Shown: positions 1 to 9,691, numbered from the stretch's first letter. The stretch is DNA of 64,000 nucleotides from Alphaproteobacteria bacterium (GCA_021774695.1 JAJFIU010000147.1:30253-94252); one strand, 5' to 3'. Made by a program: numbers and translations. Notes: a model not told the origin generated them from the sequence alone.

Positions 1-2
1 TG

Positions 3-332
3 ACCGCGCTCTGGTGGTATTCGGAAAGCGCATGGCAACAATTACCCGTGGATTTGAAGAAAATAGTATTTGAAGGTTTTCAAAATCTGAAAACTGTTGC
101 CAGAGCGTTGCCTATACGTCGTCAGATTTCGGATTATGACGACTTCAAGAAAAATGGCGGCACCATTTATGTGCCGACGGTTGCTGAAAAAGTAAAATTC
201 AGGGAAGCAGCATCAGGGATGAGAGATTGGTTTGTGGACCAATATGGCGCTGAATGGCTTGAAAAACTGGATGCCGAGATAAATACCTGTGAACGGAACA
301 AAGCAGAGTCGTTTGATCAGGTGGCTGGTTAA
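3..332 (+). CDS. TRAP transporter solute-binding protein (DctP family), C-terminal part
   Basis: The reading frame is open from the left edge of the window, so the gene begins outside and only its last 109 codons are visible. The internal GTG at 48 is not needed as a start, because the frame continues upstream with ALWWYSESAWQQLP. The C-terminus has the pattern of DctP-type periplasmic binding proteins: a helix EAASGMRDWFVDQYG followed by WLEKLDAEI. In this family the protein captures a carboxylate in the periplasm and delivers it to a DctQM permease, which is not in the window. The downstream 158 bp are non-coding and lead to a convergent gene. The family call is fairly safe; the substrate cannot be told. 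Confidence 0.8.
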   Translation, partial: TALWWYSESAWQQLPVDLKKIVFEGFQNLKTVARALPIRRQISDYDDFKKNGGTIYVPTVAEKVKFREAASGMRDWFVDQYGAEWLEKLDAEINTCERNKAESFDQVAG

Positions 333-490
333 CCATTTTTCAATGGGGTTCAACTGGATAGAGGCGTCAAGTGACGGGCGTTCCACTCCGGGCCTTTTCA
401 CATTATTGCTCCATCGGATTGCTTGTTTTTCAAATAGGCATGAATGATAAAATCAGGATTTCCTGCCAGTTCGCCAAACTGGAAAGCGGT

Positions 491-878
491 CTACTTTGCC
501 TCTTCTGGGATATTATAAAGACTGTGTTGCCATGAAAGGGCCGGCAAACCTACGGGGGTCGCCATGGCACTTGATACGGGTACGTCGTAAATCCATCCTT
601 CACTTTCAAATGCAGGGGTTGCAGTATCGCCGTCCGGGCGCATAAGCGGCGAATCATCAATAAGAATGGGAGGGACGGGCTGCCTGTTCCACATGAGTTT
701 CATGAATTCCTTCCAGTCCCGTGACAACTCTACCGCGTCTGCCCATGGCGGCATAAGCGGGATTGTCGTCCGGATAATAAATAGTGAGATAAATCGTCTG
801 GCGTTCAACATCTGCGTAGGCTGTAAATCCGGAAAAAGACGCAGCCAATATGAATAAAACACACAGCCAGTGCGCCAT
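491..878 (-). pseudogene. Small secreted protein of unknown function, single-base frameshift
   Basis: Two overlapping minus-strand frames make one sensible protein only when joined. The first frame starts at the ATG at 878 with a clear signal peptide (MAHWLCVLFILAASFSGFTA) and mature start near DVERQTIYLTIYY. The second supplies ADAVELSRDWKEFMKLMW and a proline-rich tail ending NIPEEAK at 491. Removing one base from the CCC run at 742-744 (GGG on the coding strand) fuses them as ...PAYAAM-ADAVELSRDW, about 128 codons. Unrepaired, the first frame ends at 657 with an unrelated tail. It lies 80 bp downstream of pgm on the same strand. I do not recognise a family. The lesion may be a sequencing error in a homopolymer or a real recent frameshift. 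Confidence 0.45.
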
Positions 879-958
879 ATTTTTTTCGCTAGTCACCACT
901 GCGACTCAAAGCCTGTAAGCAGCCAGGTGTTGCCAAAAGCAGGCAATGCCCAGCAGTT

Positions 959-2590
959 TCAAGAAATTACAGATGGCTCTACTCTACCTGTGCGGCTGGA
1001 AATATTGGCAATTTTGTCGGCCGCAGCGATGAGCGGCGCGAGCGCATCTTGAGTGTTCATAGACAGCTTTTCTTTGTTTCCCTCAAACCGTTCGAGGTAG
1101 ACCCTAAGTGTGGCACCCTCGGTGCCCGTACCCGAAAGCCGGAATATGATGCGGCTTTCGCCTTTGAAATAGATGCGCACGCCTTGGTGCGAGGAGACAG
1201 ATCCATCAACAGGGTCAGTATAACAGAAATCATCCGCAGCAACGACCTTCAAGCCGTCAATCGTCTTTCCGGCTAGCGACGGGATTTTGCCCCGCAAGTC
1301 GGCGATAAGCTTGTTGGCTGTTTCCAAATCCAGATTTTCATAGTCATGGCGAGAATAAAAATTACGCCCGAATTTTGCCCAGTGGTCTGTCATAAGCTCT
1401 GGAACGTTTTTGCCCGATGCTGCGATAATGTTGAGCCACAAGAGCACCGCCCATAACCCGTCTTTTTCCCGCACATGGTCGGATCCCGTGCCGGCGCTTT
1501 CTTCGCCGCACAGCGTCACTTCGCCAGCATCCAACAGGTTGCCAAAAAATTTCCAGCCAGTTGGTGTTTCAAAACAAGGAATATTCAGGCTTTTTGCGAC
1601 CCTGTCGACAGCAGCGCTTGTCGGCATTGACCTTGCTACCCCTTTGATACCTTTTGCGTAGCCCGGCGCAAGATGCGCATTCGCTGTTAGAACAGCAAGG
1701 CTGTCAGAGGGTGCCGCATACGTGTTTCTGCCGAGCACAATGTTGCGGTCGCCGTCGCCGTCAGAAGCTGCGCCAAAATCTGGCGCGCTGTCGCTATGCA
1801 TCAGATCAAACAGGGCCTTAGCGTGAACCGGATTTGGGTCCGGGTGGAGCCCACCAAAGTCGAGCAGGGGCACCGCATTCACGACACTGCCTTCAGCTGC
1901 GCCGAGTGTGCGTTCGAGGATTGCTTTGGCGTAAGGGCCTGTGATCGCGTTCATGGCATCGAAACGAACGGTAAAGCCTGAGGCGATCAGTTTACGGATC
2001 GCGTCAAAGTCAAAAATCTCTTCCATCATCAATTGGTAATCTTCAACCGGATCAATGATGTGGATATCCATATCCATCAGCTTATAGCTGTTCAAATGCT
2101 CGATATCGACGTCTGGAATTTCAAGTATTTTATAGTCAGTGATTTTTTTGGTTTCTTCGAATATGGCGTCGGTGATTTTCTCCGGAGCGGGCCCGCCGTT
2201 GCTGCTGTTGTATTTTATACCAAAGTCACCATTTTCCCCCGCTGGGTTATGGCTGGCTGACAGGATAATGCCGCCGGTTTTCTTGTATTTGCGAATAATG
2301 TTTGATGCTGCCGGCGTCGACAACAGCCCATTTCTACCAACCGTTGCAGAGGCAACGCCGTTAGCCGCGGCCATCTTCAGAATAATCTGGGTGGCACGGC
2401 GATTGTAGAAGCGTCCGTCTCCGCCGATAACCAGATCAGCCCCTTCAACGCCGCCAAGCGCGTTAAAAAGTGACTGGATGAAGTTCTCCAAATAGTCTGG
2501 CTGCCTGAAAACGCTCACTTTTTTTCTCAGGCCCGAAGTTCCAAGCTTTTGGTCATCAAAAGGCGTGGTTTTCAAGGTGGTCAATGTCAT
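959..2590 (-). CDS. pgm: Phosphoglucomutase (alpha-D-glucose phosphate-specific)
   Basis: Interconverts glucose-1-phosphate and glucose-6-phosphate in the cytoplasm, linking glycogen synthesis and breakdown to glycolysis. At 543 aa it has the length of the rhizobial/eukaryotic-type Pgm family. The GTSGLRKKV substrate loop is at about residues 17-25. The phosphoserine loop is SASHNP, with the catalytic Ser at 113. The metal loop DGDGDR is at 277-282, the sugar-binding GEESAG at 362-367, and the C-terminal phosphate loop is RLSGTGTEG. The start ATG overlaps the TGA of malQ (ATGA), so the genes are translationally coupled. It is the last gene of the glgC-glgA-glgX-malQ-pgm unit. All family hallmarks are intact. 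Confidence 0.95.
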   Translation of the reverse strand: MTLTTLKTTPFDDQKLGTSGLRKKVSVFRQPDYLENFIQSLFNALGGVEGADLVIGGDGRFYNRRATQIILKMAAANGVASATVGRNGLLSTPAASNIIRKYKKTGGIILSASHNPAGENGDFGIKYNSSNGGPAPEKITDAIFEETKKITDYKILEIPDVDIEHLNSYKLMDMDIHIIDPVEDYQLMMEEIFDFDAIRKLIASGFTVRFDAMNAITGPYAKAILERTLGAAEGSVVNAVPLLDFGGLHPDPNPVHAKALFDLMHSDSAPDFGAASDGDGDRNIVLGRNTYAAPSDSLAVLTANAHLAPGYAKGIKGVARSMPTSAAVDRVAKSLNIPCFETPTGWKFFGNLLDAGEVTLCGEESAGTGSDHVREKDGLWAVLLWLNIIAASGKNVPELMTDHWAKFGRNFYSRHDYENLDLETANKLIADLRGKIPSLAGKTIDGLKVVAADDFCYTDPVDGSVSSHQGVRIYFKGESRIIFRLSGTGTEGATLRVYLERFEGNKEKLSMNTQDALAPLIAAADKIANISSRTGRVEPSVIS

Positions 2591-4728
2591 GCTGATTTCC
2601 TAGCTTCAAGGCGACTGTTGGCGCGTTCTTGGAGGGTAGTCTGTATCAGTGCCTTTACGGCAATGGTTTCAAAGATTTGTTCCAGCGGCACATCTATTTT
2701 GCGGCGCCAGTTAGGGTATTCATTGGTAGTGCCGGGCAAGTTGCTTTGTTCTCTCAATCCAAGCAGATCCTCTAACTGTAAAGCAACCGCGCATGTGCTA
2801 GTTCGCGCGATAAACCTATGCAGCGCCTCATTGAGTGCCGGCGAAAACTGCTGAGAAAGGTCGCTCAGTTTAATGCTGTCTGGCAGCATATTTTCACTGC
2901 CGAGCAGCTGCAAAATGGCCTCGCGGTCCCTGTCGCGCAAGTATAGATCGCGGGCGATTTTCTGTTTGCCAGCACCGATGCCTAACTTTTGCTGGACCTC
3001 AATGTCTGCCCCTTCCCAATATCCCCTTATGGTGGGAAAATCATGATTGCCAAGAGAGGCAAGTTGCATATTTTGATATTCATGAGCCTTGAGGAAGGCG
3101 CCGTCTTGCGTGCGGGCAAAGGGTAATAGCGTGCAGCCTAATAGCCCATATGAATGCAGAAGTTCATTGAAGCCTGAAGGCACAATGCCAAGATTTTCGC
3201 CGACAACACAGCAATCGTGTCGCGCTGATTCAAGGGCAATAATAGCCAATAATTCAGCGCTCGGATACGACACATAAGCGCCCGCATGATTAAGCGAAAG
3301 TGGCGCCCAAAAACTGCGATTGACGCCCAGGATATGATCGATGCGCACCATTCCCGCATTTGCCATTGTGGCACCCAACGTCTCGCGAAAGAGTTTGAAG
3401 CCCGTTTGTTTGAGTGCTTCAGGGTTGAGCGGCGCAAGGTTCCATTTTTGGCCATCTGGATTAGCGGCATCGCCTGGTGCACCGAGGCTTACGTTTGTGG
3501 CGACTTCATCTTTGTTGCCCCATGTCTCGGCACCGCCCGGCACCATGCCGACAGCAACATCAAGGTAAAGGCCGACCTTCATACCGGCTGCTTTGGCTCT
3601 TTGTTGGGCTTGGGCTAACTGCTCTGCGGCGAGCCACTGGAGAAACGTATAAAAGCGGAGCGAACTCGCGTGCTTTTCAGCAAATGAGCGGCTGGCTTGG
3701 GTGTTTGGATCCTGCAAATCCTGCGGCCACTTTGTCCAGTCGTAAAGTGGCTCATTTTCGGTTACCAAAAACTCAGCGATGGCTTCAAACAGGGCGTGTC
3801 GTTGCAGCGACTCGCCTTCTTTTTCGATGAATTTCAGAAAAGCTTTTTTGCGCGCGTTGGATGGTTTGTGGTTTTCCATAACTTGGAAAGCTGTATGTAG
3901 TGCCCGCCATTTCAATCGGTAGACTAATTCATAATCTACTAACGCAGCTCCGCGTGCGTGAGAATACTCTTGGCTGGTGAAAATTTCACGTAGCACAACT
4001 TTGCCTATGCGGGATTTATTAAGCTCCGGCACCATATCCGGCGCAATATGCATCACATTAAAATAGCGCCGCGAGGAGGGTGAGTAGGGGCTATATAGTG
4101 TGGATTTTTTAGGGAACAGCGCATGCACTGGGTTTATGCCAACAAAATCAAGGCCTTCCGCAGCGGCGTTTTCGGCGATCAGCGCAAGATCTTCATAATC
4201 CCCTACGCCCCAATTTCGCGCCGACCGCAACCCATAGAGCGGCAACGTGATGCCGCAAAGTTTTTGGTCGGTGGCTTTCGCCGAGTCCGGTGCAATAATC
4301 AGATTGCTTGAAACTATAAAATCAGCTGGCAGCTGGAGTTCCAACTGGTGATAGCCGAGCGGCAGACCATTCTTGATTTCGATATAACCTTCCGAACTTG
4401 CTTTACCCGAGACTGTATCCCCAGTTTCCAGCAGAAGGCGCCATGTAATCTCCTGCTCGGGTCGGCCGCTCGGTGTTTTTGGTGCAAGTGAAATATTCTC
4501 AGATTGACGGCGCACAATTGTTTTCGGAATGACGCGCGCAGCGATTTTTTTTAGCGCATCCAGTTGGGCAGCAACTTTGCCTTCGTCTTCGGTATCAATG
4601 CCAAAGCCTCTAAGCGCCGCGCGTTTCGACACTGCATCGGCCTTGATATAGTCGCCGTTCAAAGCGTGATAGCCATCTGATACGCCGAGCCGCTCGGCCA
4701 GTGTATCCAAAAGATTATCTGCTATCAC
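2587..4728 (-). CDS. malQ: 4-alpha-glucanotransferase (amylomaltase, GH77)
   Basis: Transfers alpha-1,4-glucan segments between maltodextrins, recycling the short oligosaccharides released when GlgX debranches glycogen. At 713 aa it is typical of the bacterial MalQ form with an N-terminal extension. Visible GH77 signatures: GAPGD and KWNLAPLNP in the acceptor region, the nucleophile region VRIDHILG, the acid/base region GENLG, and GNHDFPT with the third catalytic aspartate. It starts one base after the glgX stop and overlaps pgm by 4 bp, so it is firmly inside the glycogen operon rather than a maltose regulon. No lesion seen. Confidence 0.93.
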   Translation of the reverse strand: MIADNLLDTLAERLGVSDGYHALNGDYIKADAVSKRAALRGFGIDTEDEGKVAAQLDALKKIAARVIPKTIVRRQSENISLAPKTPSGRPEQEITWRLLLETGDTVSGKASSEGYIEIKNGLPLGYHQLELQLPADFIVSSNLIIAPDSAKATDQKLCGITLPLYGLRSARNWGVGDYEDLALIAENAAAEGLDFVGINPVHALFPKKSTLYSPYSPSSRRYFNVMHIAPDMVPELNKSRIGKVVLREIFTSQEYSHARGAALVDYELVYRLKWRALHTAFQVMENHKPSNARKKAFLKFIEKEGESLQRHALFEAIAEFLVTENEPLYDWTKWPQDLQDPNTQASRSFAEKHASSLRFYTFLQWLAAEQLAQAQQRAKAAGMKVGLYLDVAVGMVPGGAETWGNKDEVATNVSLGAPGDAANPDGQKWNLAPLNPEALKQTGFKLFRETLGATMANAGMVRIDHILGVNRSFWAPLSLNHAGAYVSYPSAELLAIIALESARHDCCVVGENLGIVPSGFNELLHSYGLLGCTLLPFARTQDGAFLKAHEYQNMQLASLGNHDFPTIRGYWEGADIEVQQKLGIGAGKQKIARDLYLRDRDREAILQLLGSENMLPDSIKLSDLSQQFSPALNEALHRFIARTSTCAVALQLEDLLGLREQSNLPGTTNEYPNWRRKIDVPLEQIFETIAVKALIQTTLQERANSRLEARKSA

Positions 4729-4729
4729 C

Positions 4730-6796
4730 CTACAGTTCCTTCACCACAATGATGCTCTCTTCTAAAACCTGTAATTTATTACCCGCTATTGAATCGCAGG
4801 CAGGAAATTCATCTCCTATGCGAGCTGTGTTCATCAATAACTGCCACTGTCCTTCAGGCAGGCAAAAATCCGCCGCCCGGTCACCAGCATTGAGCATTAT
4901 ATACAGGCTTTCATCTGGTGTATTCAGCCAAAGAGCAAAGGCTGTTTCATCGTCATGCCAGTTCTTTCCCACAAGTTCATTTCCGTCAGGTGATAACCAG
5001 CGCACATTTTTTCTAACGCCGTCATTCCGAGTTTCGCCGTGCAGGTATCTGGGCTGGCTAAAGGCCTCGTGGTTCTGCCGCAGTTTGATCAGACCGGCCG
5101 TAAACTCGCAGAGCGCCGGGTCAGCGTCGTCCCAGTCCAGCCAGCTTATTTCATTATCCTGACAGTAAGCATTGTTGTTACCGCCTTGGCTGTTGCCAAT
5201 TTCGTCGCCTGCCAGCAGCATCGGGGTGCCTTGTGACAGGAACAGGGTCGCGAGCAGGTTGCGCTGGCGTTTTGCACGGCGGCGGTTAATCGAGGGATTA
5301 TCGGTGGGTCCTTCAGCGCCTAAATTATTGCTGATATTATGGTTATGTCCGTCCCGATTTTCTTCGCTGTTGGCCTGATTATGCTTGTCGCGGTAACTCA
5401 CCAGATCGCGCAAAGTGAAGCCGTCATGACTAGTGATGAAATTCACGCTATCAAAAGGGCTGCGGTGCTGCCCGTTGAACTTGTCGGCGGAGCCAAGAAG
5501 TGCGCTCGCGAGCGCGGGCTTGGCCTCTGATGACCCACTCCAAAAACGGCGAGCGCTGTCTCTATATTCATCGTTCCATTCTTGAATGCCAGCCGGAAAT
5601 TCACCCAGCTGGTACCCACCGGGGCCAATGTCCCAAGGCTCAGCGATCAACTTGACCTTGCTGAGCACCGGGTCCTGCCTGAGAGCGGAAAGGAAAAGCC
5701 CGTCAGCCTCAAAGCCAGTAGTGCCGCGTGCGATTGTTGTCGCAAGATCGAAGCGAAAACCGTCAACCTGCATTATTTCAACCCAATATCTAAGGCTGTC
5801 GAGGATTAGCTTCAAAACCATTGGGTGCTCTGCATTCAAGCAGTTGCCGCAGCCTGTGTCATTGATATAAAAGCGCGGATTGTCACTTTGAAGACGGTAA
5901 TAGCTTTTGTTGTCAATACCGCGCATTGAAAGCGTTGGGCCATGTTCCCAGCTTTCGGCCGTATGGTTGTAAACCACATCCAATATCACTTCGATACCCG
6001 CCTTGTGTAGCGCGCGAACCATATTTTGAAAGGACTTGATGCCTGAGGGGTTCATGTAACTGACTTCGGGTACAAAAAAGGCGACGGGGTTATATCCCCA
6101 ATAATTTGTCAGCCCCAGTTTTGTAAGGCGCGGTTCGGAAAAGAAAGCCTGAACTGGCAAAAGCTCCAATGTTGTCACTCCCAGCCTTGCAAAATGCTCC
6201 AGCATGGCGGGTGAAGACAGTCCTTCAAAGGTGCCTCGTTTTTTGGCAGGGATGCCCGAATGCCGCATCGTCTGGCCCTTTACATGCGCTTCATAAATGA
6301 TGGTTTGGTCGTCCGGGACGCACGGTTTTTGTAAAGTTGGCAATCGTGTGGGTGAGACCGCGGCGACGCATTTGGGCATGTAAGGTGCGCTGTCCAGTTC
6401 GCTGAAGGACAAGTCGGCCTGATCTGACTGCGGATTATAGCCATAGAGGCTGTCGTGTTGCTTGAACTGGCCAGACAAAAGCTTGGCATAAGGGTCTATT
6501 AAAAGCTTATTTGGGTTAAATCTATGGCCTTCTTCCGGCGCATATGGGCCGTGAACGCGGTAACCATAAAGCTGGCCGCTCGGTAAATTGGGCACAAACC
6601 CATGCCAAATATCACCGGTGCGTTTCGGTAGAAACAGGCGCTCAGCTTCTTTTTCACTCTTTTCTGAAAATAGGCATAGTTCGACAGCTGAAGCATGCGC
6701 AGAAAACAGCGCAAAATTGATACCGTCTTCCTGAACTGTTGCGCCTAGCGGATGCGGCGCACCGGGCAAAATTTCTACGGGCGTAGGCATAGACAC
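4730..6796 (-). CDS. glgX: Glycogen debranching enzyme (GH13, GlgX)
   Basis: Hydrolyses alpha-1,6 branches of phosphorylase-limited glycogen in the cytoplasm. The protein has 688 aa: an N-terminal CBM48-like domain (about residues 10-110, including GATVQEDGINFALFSAHA) followed by a GH13 barrel. The catalytic signatures are VDGFRFDLA (nucleophile Asp), LIAEPWDIG (acid/base Glu) and FITSHDGFTL (transition-state Asp). LLAGDEIGNSQGG near the C-terminal end of the barrel is characteristic of GlgX/isoamylase. It starts 6 bp after the glgA stop and ends 1 bp before malQ. Co-occurrence with malQ fits the pathway in which GlgX products go to MalQ. Confidence 0.94.
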   Translation of the reverse strand: MSMPTPVEILPGAPHPLGATVQEDGINFALFSAHASAVELCLFSEKSEKEAERLFLPKRTGDIWHGFVPNLPSGQLYGYRVHGPYAPEEGHRFNPNKLLIDPYAKLLSGQFKQHDSLYGYNPQSDQADLSFSELDSAPYMPKCVAAVSPTRLPTLQKPCVPDDQTIIYEAHVKGQTMRHSGIPAKKRGTFEGLSSPAMLEHFARLGVTTLELLPVQAFFSEPRLTKLGLTNYWGYNPVAFFVPEVSYMNPSGIKSFQNMVRALHKAGIEVILDVVYNHTAESWEHGPTLSMRGIDNKSYYRLQSDNPRFYINDTGCGNCLNAEHPMVLKLILDSLRYWVEIMQVDGFRFDLATTIARGTTGFEADGLFLSALRQDPVLSKVKLIAEPWDIGPGGYQLGEFPAGIQEWNDEYRDSARRFWSGSSEAKPALASALLGSADKFNGQHRSPFDSVNFITSHDGFTLRDLVSYRDKHNQANSEENRDGHNHNISNNLGAEGPTDNPSINRRRAKRQRNLLATLFLSQGTPMLLAGDEIGNSQGGNNNAYCQDNEISWLDWDDADPALCEFTAGLIKLRQNHEAFSQPRYLHGETRNDGVRKNVRWLSPDGNELVGKNWHDDETAFALWLNTPDESLYIMLNAGDRAADFCLPEGQWQLLMNTARIGDEFPACDSIAGNKLQVLEESIIVVKEL

Positions 6797-6802
6797 GTTT
6801 CG

Positions 6803-8251
6803 CTATTTTGCAGCTATGCGTCGGTACAATGCAGCATATGAAGCTGCGGGCCCGCGCCAGCTAACGTCGAGGTTCATGGCGTTTTTTTGAAGTTTACGCC
6901 ATGTTTTTTTGTCGTTCCATAACCGAAGCGTTCGGTCTATTGCGCTTTTAAGGGCGTGTTCTGTAACAGGCGAGAATTGAAGGCCTGTACCAAGACCTAG
7001 CTGTAGCGCCATTTCGTTGGCATCGATGACAGTATCTGCTAACCCGCCAACACGCGCCACAAGCGGCAGTGTGCCGTATCGCATGGCGCAAAGCTGCGTT
7101 AGACCGCAGGGTTCAAACCTTGACGGGATAAAAATTACATCTGCTCCGCCCTGGATTTGGTGCGCCAGATTTTCATCATAACCGATAAAACAGCCAACAT
7201 GATCTGAATGGGCTCCAGCGGCAGTTATAAACGCCTTTTCAAGTTTCGCCTCGCCAGAGCCAAGTACAATAAGCTGTGCTCCGTTGCCGATAATATGCGG
7301 GACAGCGGCAGCCAGCAGGTCCAGTCCTTTTTGTTCGGTGAGGCGGCTGATTACGCAAAAGAGCGGTGCATCGCTGTCGATTTTAAGACCAAAATGCTCC
7401 TGAAGCACGCGCTTGTTTTTGGCTTTTCCAGCAAGTTTGTTCCGACTGTAAGGCCTTGTCAGGGCGCCGTCGGTTTCAGGATTCCAGATATTTGTATCTA
7501 TGCCGTTAAGAATACCAGAAAGCTTGTCACCGCAATGGGACAGCAAGCCACCAAATCCCATACCGCCATCGTCGCTGCATATCTCGTCGGCATAACTCGG
7601 GCTGACCGTCGTAACAGCATCGCTGTATACGATGCCCGCTTTTAGAAAGCTGATCTTATCCCAATATTCGATCCCGTTTCTGGAAAAACATGCCTTTGGA
7701 ATTTTTAAGGCCGCAAGCTCGGTTGGCGGGAACAAGCCTTGAAACGCCAAATTATGGATAGTGAAAACGGTTTTGGGTTTTTTGCCGCTTTCGAGCGATA
7801 GATATAAAGCTGTAAGTCCGGCCTGCCAGTCGTGCGCATGCACAATCTCTGCTTGCCAGTTGGTCAACGCGCCTGTGGCTAGTTTTGCTGCAGCATAGGA
7901 AAGGGCAGCGAAGCGAATGTGATTGTTTGCCCGGTCTTTTCCAGCGTCATCTTGATACGGGTTGCCTTCGTCACCGTACAGGTGGGGCGCATTCAACAGG
8001 AAAAGCTTTAAGCCGTCTGCCGATTTGGCCGACATGAGTTTGGCTGAACCACCAAAGAAGTCTGGCAACTTACAGAGCGTTTTCCGGGATTTCGTTGTCT
8101 TTAATACCGCCGGGAATGCTGGCAGCAGCGTGCGTACGTCAAAACCCTGCTCCTCAAGCGCTATAGGAAGAGCCCCGGCAACATCAGCAAGCCCACCTGT
8201 TTTTATAAGGGGAAAGCATTCAGACGTGACCGAAAGTACCCTATTAACCAT
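6803..8251 (-). CDS. glgA: Glycogen synthase (ADP-glucose, GT5)
   Basis: Elongates alpha-1,4-glucan using ADP-glucose. I chose the ATG at 8251 (MVNRVLSVTSECFP) because it matches the usual N-terminus, lies 5 bp after the glgC stop and is preceded by a GGGAAG-like site. The longer frame to 8299 would overlap glgC. The predicted product is 482 aa. The N-terminal KTGGLADVAGALP binds ADP-glucose, VHAHDWQAGL follows, and the C-terminal domain carries RFEPCGLTQLCAMRYG with the conserved Glu, then GGLADTV. This is the standard bacterial GlgA architecture. Second gene of the minus-strand glycogen operon. Confidence 0.95.
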   Translation of the reverse strand: MVNRVLSVTSECFPLIKTGGLADVAGALPIALEEQGFDVRTLLPAFPAVLKTTKSRKTLCKLPDFFGGSAKLMSAKSADGLKLFLLNAPHLYGDEGNPYQDDAGKDRANNHIRFAALSYAAAKLATGALTNWQAEIVHAHDWQAGLTALYLSLESGKKPKTVFTIHNLAFQGLFPPTELAALKIPKACFSRNGIEYWDKISFLKAGIVYSDAVTTVSPSYADEICSDDGGMGFGGLLSHCGDKLSGILNGIDTNIWNPETDGALTRPYSRNKLAGKAKNKRVLQEHFGLKIDSDAPLFCVISRLTEQKGLDLLAAAVPHIIGNGAQLIVLGSGEAKLEKAFITAAGAHSDHVGCFIGYDENLAHQIQGGADVIFIPSRFEPCGLTQLCAMRYGTLPLVARVGGLADTVIDANEMALQLGLGTGLQFSPVTEHALKSAIDRTLRLWNDKKTWRKLQKNAMNLDVSWRGPAASYAALYRRIAAK

Positions 8252-8256
8252 CGAGC

Positions 8257-9522
8257 CTAGCTTCCCAATTTGTCGATCATTTTTTGCGTAATTAAGCAAA
8301 CGCCGTTATCGCTGCGGTAAAACCGTTTTGCATCTGCAATCGGGTCCTCACCCACAACCAGACCTTTGGGGATTTTAACGCCCCGGTCAACAACGACTTT
8401 TGTTAAACGAGCACCACGGTTCACTTCAACATGGGGCAAAATGACAGCTTCTTCCAGATGACTAAAGGAACGCGCTCGTACGCCTGTGAATAATAAGGAC
8501 TTCTCAACATGGCTGCCCGACACAATGCATCCACCCGACACCAAAGAGCTGATCGATGCGCCGCGTCTACCCTCTTCGTCGTGAATGAATTTCGCTGGAG
8601 GCGTGATTTCGGCGTATGTCCACAATGGCCATTCAGTATCATAAAGGTTTAGAGCAGGCTCAATTGTCGCCAAATCAAGGTTTGCTTTCCAATAGGCGTC
8701 AACTGTTCCAACATCGCGCCAATAGGCTTCCGCACCGGCGGAGCTTCTTACGCATGATTTGGTATAGCGGTGCGCAAACACCTTGGCGTTGGCTACCAGA
8801 TACGGAATGATATCACCGCCAAAGTCGCGAGAAGAATTTGGATCGGCTGCATCACGTTTTAGTTCTTTGATAAGAAATTCTGTTTCAAAGACATATATGC
8901 CCATCGACGCGAGGCAGACATCTGACTTGCCTGGAACAGTGGGCGGGTCCGCTGGTTTTTCCAGAAAGTCAGTGACGAAGTCATTCTTGTCCACGCCCAT
9001 GACACCAAAACCAGTTGCTTCTTCCTTTGGAACTTCCAGGCAACCAGCCGTGACATCTGCGCCGGAATTGACATGCTCTTCCAGCATCACCTCATAGTCC
9101 ATTTTATAGATATGATCGCCTGCCAGAATGATCATATATTTGGGAGCATAGCTTTCGATAATATCGATGTTTTGGAAAACCGCGTCCGCAGTACCTTCAT
9201 ACCACTGTGTTTCAGACACGCGCTGCGAGGCGGGCAGGATATCGAAACTTTCGTTGCGTTCCGCCCGGTAAAAGTTCCAACCGCGCTGCATATGTCTGAT
9301 TAGGCTGTGGGCTTTATATTGTGTTGCAACGCCGATGCGTCGGATGCCTGAGTTCATCGCGTTTGAAAGCGCGAAGTCGATGATACGGCTTTTGCCACCA
9401 AAATAGACAGCAGGCTTTGCGCGCCGGTCTGTCAGGTCATGCAGGCGACTGCCACGGCCTCCGGCGAGTACGTAAGCCATTGTATGGCGTGCATATGGCT
9501 GCTCAGCATTTCGATTCATCAT
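8257..9522 (-). CDS. glgC: Glucose-1-phosphate adenylyltransferase (ADP-glucose pyrophosphorylase)
   Basis: Makes ADP-glucose from ATP and glucose-1-phosphate, the committed and normally allosterically controlled step of bacterial glycogen synthesis. The nucleotidyltransferase signature [20 protein letters not shown] is near the N-terminus, then [27 protein letters not shown] (metal/substrate Asp) and FLEKPADPP follow, and the C-terminal half has the left-handed beta-helix repeats. About 421 aa, full length. An ATG pair at 9522/9519 gives the usual GlgC N-terminus; a TTG at 9531 is possible but less likely. First gene of the minus-strand operon, with a leader of roughly 95 nt behind the divergent promoter at 9623-9668. 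Confidence 0.95.
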   Translation of the reverse strand: MMNRNAEQPYARHTMAYVLAGGRGSRLHDLTDRRAKPAVYFGGKSRIIDFALSNAMNSGIRRIGVATQYKAHSLIRHMQRGWNFYRAERNESFDILPASQRVSETQWYEGTADAVFQNIDIIESYAPKYMIILAGDHIYKMDYEVMLEEHVNSGADVTAGCLEVPKEEATGFGVMGVDKNDFVTDFLEKPADPPTVPGKSDVCLASMGIYVFETEFLIKELKRDAADPNSSRDFGGDIIPYLVANAKVFAHRYTKSCVRSSAGAEAYWRDVGTVDAYWKANLDLATIEPALNLYDTEWPLWTYAEITPPAKFIHDEEGRRGASISSLVSGGCIVSGSHVEKSLLFTGVRARSFSHLEEAVILPHVEVNRGARLTKVVVDRGVKIPKGLVVGEDPIADAKRFYRSDNGVCLITQKMIDKLGS

Positions 9523-9622
9523 TTTTTCCAATCAGGGCGTATGTAATTATTATCGAGCATTTGCTATGGTTTGATGACTATAAATTCACCTTGGGCGAAA
9601 CATATTTGACTTGACATTATCG

Positions 9623-9668
9623 ACAACATAGCTTCAATTGACAGCGCTGTCAACAAAAGCTATGTTGT
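9623..9668. promoter_or_regulatory. Symmetric divergent glycogen promoter with LacI-type palindromic operator
   Basis: A 46-bp element, symmetric apart from a few central-flank positions, sits between glgC and glgP. The centre is the perfect 16-bp palindrome TTGACAGCGCTGTCAA (9638-9653); the outer 12-bp arms 9623-9634 and 9657-9668 are exact inverted repeats about the same centre. Each strand reads as TTGACA, 17 bp, TATGTT: plus strand 9638-9643 and 9661-9666, minus strand 9653-9648 and 9630-9625. These are sigma70-like promoters firing in opposite directions. The two -35 boxes are only 4 bp apart, so polymerases should exclude each other. The core looks like LacI-family operators known in proteobacteria, so one repressor could block both. 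No regulator gene is adjacent. Confidence 0.75.
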
Positions 9669-9676
9669 AGTTCTAA

Positions 9677-9691
9677 CTGCTCGAAGAGCAG
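9677..9691 (+). other. 5' stem-loop at the predicted start of the glgP-glgB transcript
   Basis: CTGCTC-GAA-GAGCAG is a perfect 6-bp stem with a 3-nt loop. It begins a few bases after the predicted plus-strand start (about 9673) in the roughly 140-nt leader of glgP. No T run follows, so it is unlikely to be a terminator; a 5' end protecting hairpin is more plausible. Confidence 0.4.

Noticed and set aside
9638..9653. TTGACAGCGCTGTCAA as an FNR box
   Set aside because: Half-sites are separated by 8 bp instead of 4-6 and the centre is a continuous palindrome, which fits a LacI-type operator and paired -35 boxes better.
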